From: Meghimatium bilineatum
Taxonomy: Eukaryota; Mollusca; Gastropoda; Stylommatophora; Philomycidae
Direction: 5' to 3'
DNA length: 64,000 nt
Assembly: GCA_034231615.1 (NCBI GenBank)
Contig: CM067315.1
Span: forward strand, 13,828,267-13,892,266
This document shows positions 58,432 through 64,000 of this stretch, piece by piece; within the stretch, counting starts at the first letter, position 1; the number at the start of each line of letters is the position of its first letter. A program made the position numbers and the translations under genes. Below the pieces are notes generated by a model that was given only the letters and a program-made list of their open reading frames with translations, did no database searches and had not been told where the DNA came from.

Positions 58432-59026
58432 CTACAGCTGTGCCAGTAGAGTTGGTATAAAGAGTTGTATAACTTACCTAACTCTGTGTCAGCTACAGCT
58501 GTGCTAGTAGAGTTGGTATAAAGAGATGTATAACTTACCCAACTCTGTGTCAGCTACAGCTGTGCTAGTAGAGTTGGTATACATATATGTATAACTTACT
58601 CAACTCTGTGTCAGCTACAGCTGTGCTAGTAGAGTTGGTATAAATATATGTATAACTTACTCAACTCTGTGTCAGCTACAGCTGTGCTAGTAGAGTTGGT
58701 ATAAATATATGTATAACTTACCCAACTCTGTGTCAGCTACAGCTGTGCTAGTAGAGTTGGTATAAATATATGTATAACTTACTCAACTCTGTGTCAGCTA
58801 CAGCTGTGCTAGTAGAGTTGGTATAAATATCTGTATAACTTACTCAACTCTGTGTCAGCTACAGCTGTGCTAGTAGAGTTGGTATAAATATATGTATAAC
58901 TTACCCAACTCTGTGTCAGCTACAGCTGTGCTAGTAGAGTTGGTATAAATATATGTATAACTTACCTAACTCTGTGTCAGCTACAGCTGTGCTAGTAGAG
59001 TTGGTATAAAGAGTTGTATAACTTAC
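58432..59026 (-). repeat. 60-bp minisatellite repeating the GIPC 5' splice site
   Basis: Nine to ten units of about 60 bp directly downstream (- strand) of exon 59027-59108. Each contains TGACACAGAGTTRG followed by GTAAGTTATAC, a near copy of the exon's last 14 nt and its donor. Donors sit near 58471, 58531, 58591, 58652, 58712, 58772, 58832, 58892 and 58952; all keep GTAAGT. Base changes fall mainly at the last two exonic positions (AG, GG, GA). Confidence 0.95.
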
Positions 59027-59108
59027 CTAACTCTGTGTCATTGATTCCCATGAAGGATTCTAGTAAATTATTGAGTTTGTCTGTAGCCACATTAACCACA
59101 TCATCCGG
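59027..59108 (-). CDS. GIPC: GIPC adaptor, GH2 start exon
   Basis: An 82-nt exon, acceptor CTGCTTACAG, donor GTAAGT. Encodes PDDVVNVATDKLNNLLESF then MGINDTEL, corresponding to the human GIPC segment AIEKVDDLLESYMGIRDTEL. Enters in phase 0, exits in phase 1. The flanking donor array lies immediately downstream. Confidence 0.93.
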
Positions 59109-59394
59109 CTGTAAGCAGACATAATTTTTATTAATCATTTCATAGAATTTCTATTCTTATATTCCTAATGTGTTGAACTGGCTGGCATCAAAGAAGAGAG
59201 ATACATAGAGAGAGAGAGAGAGAGAGAAAGAGGGGGCATTCATCCTCATAACTGCAGTAAAGAAAACCATTTAACTGTTATCTCCCTTTTGTGCCATAAA
59301 TATTTTTTCTGTTACTTCTTTTCTCACACTGAAGTTGTTCTGGCAGCAACTTGCCATTGGTGATGAAGATAATTCTTTATGTGCTACGCCGCAG
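59109..59394. other. GIPC intron with (GA)n
   Basis: A short GAGAGAGA tract at 59208-59230; otherwise unremarkable. Confidence 0.5.
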
Positions 59395-59590
59395 CAACTA
59401 TTAGGTGAGGTGGCTAATTCCCTTCCGTGCTGTGTTTACCTTCCCTAACGCATGTGTCAGGTATCCATTCACAGCTGGGTCGACTGGAGGAGCGGTCATG
59501 TCCGGCGAAAAATCACGATCTGGATTTTTTGTCTAGATGTGGTTTTGAACCTGAAACACTGTATAACCCGGTGATAGTAAGCAAGCTCAC
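59395..59590 (-). mobile_element. tRNA-derived SINE, family 3, reverse copy
   Basis: On the - strand: GAGCTTGCTTACTATCACCG, AGGTTCAAAACC (B-box) and CAGTCGACCCAGCTGTGAATG (the central block shared with families 2 and 3). Confidence 0.75.
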
Positions 59591-60240
59591 CATAATTTTT
59601 CTACATTATTCGAAGATGTTGCAACAGTTTTTAATAGCTCATTGCGGTTATTTACATATTACAAATATTTATTGCACACAAAAACATGTCATTTGACATT
59701 GTATTATCTTAAATCAATGGTTGGTTTGTTGCTGATCCAGCGGTCCATGGGCTCATGCCCTTTGATCCAGTCTTAAATCAATCAACAGAAAACATTTAGA
59801 ATATAAAGGGTAGATAACAGTTAAATTATTTGTTAAGTGCTAATTGTGAGGACAATTAACAATAAATGGAGAGAGAAAGAGAGTAAATGATAGAAAGACA
59901 GAATGAGAAAGAGCATGGGAGTTGAATTCTGTGAACTCATTCTTTCATAAATTCACACAACATCCTGCAAATTAGTTTAAAAAAATACTGTTTGCCATAT
60001 GTTTTGCAAGTTATTTCAAGTTCTGAAGTAAGTTCTTATGTTCATTCTCACATCCAGCCATAAGATCAATTTCATCTGCAAAAAGAAAGTTGCACACTAT
60101 AACAAAGGTGTGGTGGCTGGATTACCAGAACTACAACCTCCACAATTTTTTGATGTTTAAAAACTCTGATATAACCAAATTGGACTAACATCTGTGGTTG
60201 AAAGCTGTGTACCTCACCATAAGAGGTACATTTTACTTAA
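59591..60240. other. GIPC intron, no feature recognised
   Basis: Unique AT-rich DNA. Confidence 0.4.
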
Positions 60241-60249
60241 CCAAACCAA

Positions 60250-60530
60250 ACAAGTTGCACCCGAGGGAAGCCACCTATTGGTATTGTTATGTGTTGCACC
60301 CGAGGGAAGCCACATATTGATTATGTTATGTGTTGCACTCAGGGAAGCCACCTATTGACATTGTTATGTGTTGCACCTGAGGGATCCACATATTGATTAT
60401 GTTATGTGTTGCACCCAAGGGAAGCCACCTATTGATATTGTTATGTGTTGCACTCAGGGAAGCCACCTATTGAATATGGTATGTGTTGCACCCAATGGAA
60501 GCTACCTATTGATATTGTTATGTGGCTGTT
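60250..60530 (+). repeat. 38-bp minisatellite
   Basis: Seven units of GTTATGTGTTGCACCCGAGG plus GAAGCCACCTATTGATATT. Confidence 0.95.
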
Positions 60531-60624
60531 CTGTAGTGTCTCTAGCATGATATGCTTCCAAGAATATATTGAATAACTCTGGTGATAATATACATTCTTG
60601 ACAAACTCATGCCATTATTTTCAA

Positions 60625-61045
60625 AAAGTCACCAATATAAAGATTAATTAGTCTCCAATCTCAAGATTAATTAGTCATCAATATCACCATTAATTAGTCA
60701 CCAATATCACCATTAATTAGTCACCAATATCACCATTAATTAGTCACCAATATCACCATTAATTAGTCACCAATATCACCATTAATTAGTCATCCATATC
60801 ACCATTAATTAGTCCCAATATCACCAAACAGTCACTAATATCACCATTAATTAGTCATCAATATCACCAAACAGTCACCAATATCACAATTAATTAGTCC
60901 CCAATATCACCAAACAGTCACCAATATCACCATTAATTAGTCAACAATATCACCATTAATCAGTCACCAATATCACCATTAATTAGTCCCCAATATCACC
61001 AAACAGTCACCAATATCACCATTAATCAGTCACCAATATCACCAC
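60625..61045 (+). repeat. 23-bp minisatellite
   Basis: About 18 units of CACCATTAATTAGTCACCAATAT, with a shorter variant (CACCAAACAGTCACCAATAT) interleaved. Confidence 0.97.
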
Positions 61046-61111
61046 TATTTTGAGAACTATATTAGTACAGTATCCCAAGAAAGCAGTATATGGGAGCAAC
61101 CTAAAGAGTTG

Positions 61112-61490
61112 ATGCACAGGGTCATATCCTGTCAACAGGTCGGAACACAGGGTCATATCCTGTCAACAGGTTGGAACACAGTGTCATATCCTGTCAACAG
61201 GTCGGAACACAGTGTCATATCCAGTCAACAGGTCGGAACACAGGGTCATATCCTGTCAACAGGCCGGAACACAGGGTCATATCCTGTCAACAGGTCGGAA
61301 CACAGGGTCATATCCTGTCAACAGGTCGGAACACAGTGTCATATCCTGTCAACAGGTCGGAACACAGTGTCATATCCTGTCAACAGGTCGGAACACAGTG
61401 TCATATCCTGTCAACAGGTCGGAACACAGTGTCATATCCTGTCAACAGGTCGGAACACAGGGTCATATCCTGTCAACAGGTCGGAACACT
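61112..61490 (+). repeat. 31-bp minisatellite
   Basis: About 12 units of ACAGGGTCATATCCTGTCAA plus CAGGTCGGAAC. Period 31 with no stop lets all three frames read through, giving three false ORFs. The unit is partly palindromic (CAGGGTCATATCCTG). Confidence 0.98.
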
Positions 61491-61499
61491 ACCATCAGC

Positions 61500-62110
61500 T
61501 ATGGAAGTACTCACAAATTGATTATATCCCTTGTCAATGTTTGTCAGTTTATGTTTATCCTTGATTAATTTTAATATAAATTTATTTAGGGTTAGTTTTG
61601 TAAAATAAATCTTTCCTAACTCAAACCCTAAACAAATTAATTGTTAAATTAATGATTGATAAATATCAATTAGCAAATATTGCCTAGGGAAATAATCAAA
61701 TTAATAATGACATGGGGAAAAAAAGGGGGGTGGTGATGTTATTCCAAACCAGAACCATTCACACGGTTAAATAAGTTTGTGTTTTTTGGTAGTATTCTTT
61801 TCTTGAAAAAGGTCCCTTTAGAACCGCAATGTGAAATTAGTCATTGTTCCTTTGTTTATTGTTATTTATTTTTCTTATATTTGATAGTTATAATATTCAG
61901 TAGCATTATTACTTCAATATAGAATTTATTGCACTTGTTCTGATCTATCAAGATAGTTCAGATATGTCCCTCTCCAGAATAGTCCTGCCTAGATGATCCA
62001 AAACAGCATCACATATCTTGGCTAATCAAACTCGTTCCATGCTTTTCATTGGCTGGTGATATAAAGTGCTCAATGATCAGTTGCATCAATCAAGATAAGT
62101 GATCAGCCAG
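61500..62110. other. GIPC intron, no feature recognised
   Basis: Unique AT-rich DNA. Confidence 0.4.
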
Positions 62111-62114
62111 CAGG

Positions 62115-62925
62115 ACCATTATGGAGAAAGACTAGGTATAGATAAAAATAATTTCCCCATTATGGAGAAAGACTAGGGTAGTACAGATAAAAATAATTTC
62201 CCCATTATGGAGAAAGACTAGGTATAGATACAAATAATTTCCCCATTATGGAGAAAGACTAAGTATAGATACAAATAATTTCCCCATTATGGAGAAAGAC
62301 TAGAAAGACTAGGTACAGATAAAATAATTTCCCCATTATGGAGAAAGACTAGGGTAGTACAGATAAAAATAATTTCCCCATTATGGAGAAAGACTAGGGT
62401 AGTACAGATAAAAATAATTTCCCCATTATGGAGAAAGACTAGGTGTAGTTTAAAATAATTTCCCCATTATGGAGAAAGACTAGGTATAGATAAAAATAAT
62501 TTCCCCATTATGGAGAAAGACTATGGTAGTACAGATAAAAATAATTTCCCTATTATGGAGAAAGACTAAGGTAGTACAGATAAAAATAATTTCCCCATTA
62601 TGGAGAAAGACTAGGGTAGTACAGATAAAAATAATTTCCCCATTATGAAGAAAGACTAGGTGTAGTTTAAAATAATTTCCCCATTATGGAGAAAGACTAG
62701 GTATAGATAAAAATAATTTCCCCATTATGGAGAAAGACTAGGTATAGATAAAAATAATTTCCCCATTATGGAGAAAGACTAGGTATAGATAAAAATAATT
62801 TCCCCATTATGGAGAAAGACTAGGTATAGATAATAATTTCCCCATTATGGAGAAAGACTAGGTGTAGTTTAAAATAATTTCCCCATTATGGAGAAAGACT
62901 AGGGTAGCACAGATCAAAATAATTT
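62115..62925 (+). repeat. 41-46-bp minisatellite
   Basis: About 18 units of AATTTCCCCATTATGGAGAA plus AGACTAGGTATAGATAAAAAT. Variants GGGTAGTACAGAT and GGTGTAGTTTAAA recur in order, so multi-unit blocks were copied. Confidence 0.97.
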
Positions 62926-63022
62926 TCTTGGTATTGTTAGTAATGTTGATACCTTTGTTTGTACTGTCTATACTATATTATGACTACATAAGCCTACTGT
63001 ATGAATACACGAGTCTACTTAC

Positions 63023-63123
63023 AATCTCCACTGTTGCAGGACCCTTGGATCTTAACCGCAATGTCTGTTTTCCAGAGCCAAGATTTCCTCCTCCTTTTTT
63101 ACCTACAGCTGGACCAATATTTG
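63023..63123 (-). CDS. GIPC: GIPC adaptor, exon before GH2 (linker)
   Basis: A 101-nt exon on the - strand, acceptor GTTTCAG, donor GTAAGT (ACTTAC on + at 63017-63022). Encodes a Gly-rich linker, then LGSGKQTLRLRSKGPATVEI, matching human GIPC (GTLRLRSRGPATVED) between the PDZ and GH2 domains. Enters in phase 1, exits in phase 0 into the exon at 59108. Upstream PDZ exons are outside the window. Confidence 0.92.
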
Positions 63124-63189
63124 CTGAAACATTGGTCAGAAATCATTCAGAAATAATACACACAACAATTTCATGTGATTATAAATATG

Positions 63190-63509
63190 ATAAACAAAAG
63201 TTAGTTAGTTAGTTTGTTCCTTTCGTGCCGCAAGCGACATATAGGGCAGAGGATTTAGTTTTCCATATGATGCGGTCCGCTGCCTGCAGCTTTAGTTCCT
63301 GGATGGTCTTACAGCCTATTTTCCCCTTCTTTAAGGTGTTTTTAAGGGTTGTTTTAGGTCTTCCTCTTTAGTCAACAAATGAGGCACACAAAAAAGGCCA
63401 TCTTCAGAGAATTCTACCCCTGATGCTGTAAGGCATAAAGGGATATAAAGTGAAAAGGAAGAATACATAAGAATACAATTTCATGTAATACATATAAGAT
63501 TGCATGTGT
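63190..63509. other. GIPC intron, no feature recognised
   Basis: Contains GTTCCTTTCGTGCCGCAAGC and TTTAAGGGTTGTTTTAGGTC, possibly part of an uncharacterised dispersed element, but I cannot name it. Confidence 0.3.
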
Positions 63510-63775
63510 CCAAGGGGGGAGCAAATAATAGCAACACTGTTTACCTTTCATGCATGTCGTAGGAGGCGACTAAGGAGGTTATGGAATGGAGTTGGCTGTT
63601 GCATCCCATATAAGTTAAATATGATCCAAAGACCTGCTAAAGTTGGATGTGTCAGGCTGAAAGGCACAGATATCGCAGGATTGCTGTAAACCATGACACA
63701 ATGCAACCCATTCTCTGGACTACATCCTGCTAGTCTGCAGGAGTTTAAGAACGAACACAGAAGAAGAAGAAGATA
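63510..63775 (+). mobile_element. Family A retroposon, full-length forward copy
   Basis: Starts AAGGGGGGAGCAAATAATAG, passes GTCGTAGGAGGCGACTAAGG, GGATGTGTCAGGCTGAAAGG and CTGCAGGAGTTTAAGAACGA, and ends in GAAGAAGAAGAAG. This copy shows the (GAA)n 3' tail most clearly. Confidence 0.8.
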
Positions 63776-64000
63776 CACAAAACAGTAGCAGCCTTGCTGA
63801 AAAAAAACTTGCAGAATTTCATTTCATTCTGATCATTTACCATGCTGAGAAATGGAAGTTTCCGTAAACAAACGTCACAGCTTGAAATAAATCTAACACT
63901 CATTCCTCCCTGCAAGTTAAATATAAGGTTTAGCTATTAATTAGCTATGTCCACAGTGTGTTTTCTCATCCTGACGTGATGTATGGCTACAGATTAGGCA
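63776..64000. other. GIPC intron, window end
   Basis: No feature recognised. Confidence 0.4.

Noticed and set aside
60625..61045. CRISPR-like regular repeats (also the 43310 and 50016 arrays)
   Set aside because: Direct tandem units without unique spacers, in a spliced eukaryotic locus.
61109..61568. Three same-strand ORFs of 116-151 codons
   Set aside because: 31-bp minisatellite reading through all three frames.

Overview
The window is eukaryotic nuclear DNA: spliced genes with GT-AG introns, tRNA-derived SINEs, LINE fragments, hAT-type MITEs and a very high density of minisatellites. The two host genes and the repeat style fit an invertebrate, most likely a mollusc or another lophotrochozoan. 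That placement is an inference.

Host genes. (1) An RGK-family (Rad/Gem/Rem-like) small GTPase lies on the + strand. Its exons are 1-77 (5' partial, P-loop), 23822-23916, 28134-28320 and 28714-29006, with matching splice phases and an open frame through to the stop. Intron 1 is about 23.7 kb. (2) The 3' half of a GIPC adaptor gene lies on the - strand, with exons 63023-63123, 59027-59108 and 55679-55863. Its PDZ exons would lie beyond 64000. The two genes are convergent.

The main object is a 15.8-kb near-perfect palindrome at 1867-17684 inside RGK intron 1. Each arm is about 7.9 kb. The ends are AG...CT, and a perfect 6-bp target-site duplication (CATGTT) flanks it. Removing the palindrome and one TSD copy restores a continuous LINE reverse transcriptase segment, so this is a genuine insertion. 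AG/CT ends, a 6-bp TSD and a zinc-finger protein with a Maverick-associated domain point to a non-autonomous Polinton/Maverick (adintovirus-like) element in snap-back form. Each arm carries a two-exon PPP1R15/GADD34-like gene, a PC4-like ssDNA-binding gene with an apparent frameshift, a short basic ORF, a possible capsid-like remnant, and an inward-facing C2H2 zinc-finger gene. Subterminal blocks are a GGTCAGTT-rich VNTR, a CpG-rich block and 340-bp composite repeats. The centre is an 81-bp imperfect hairpin rich in CACGGGATCCCGTG. No polymerase, integrase, protease or packaging ATPase is visible.

The rest is intronic or intergenic: at least two dozen tandem arrays, three tRNA-derived SINE families, a dispersed (GAA)n-tailed retroposon, three hAT-like MITEs and degraded LINE fragments. 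One 60-bp array beside the GIPC penultimate exon repeats that exon's 5' splice site about nine times.
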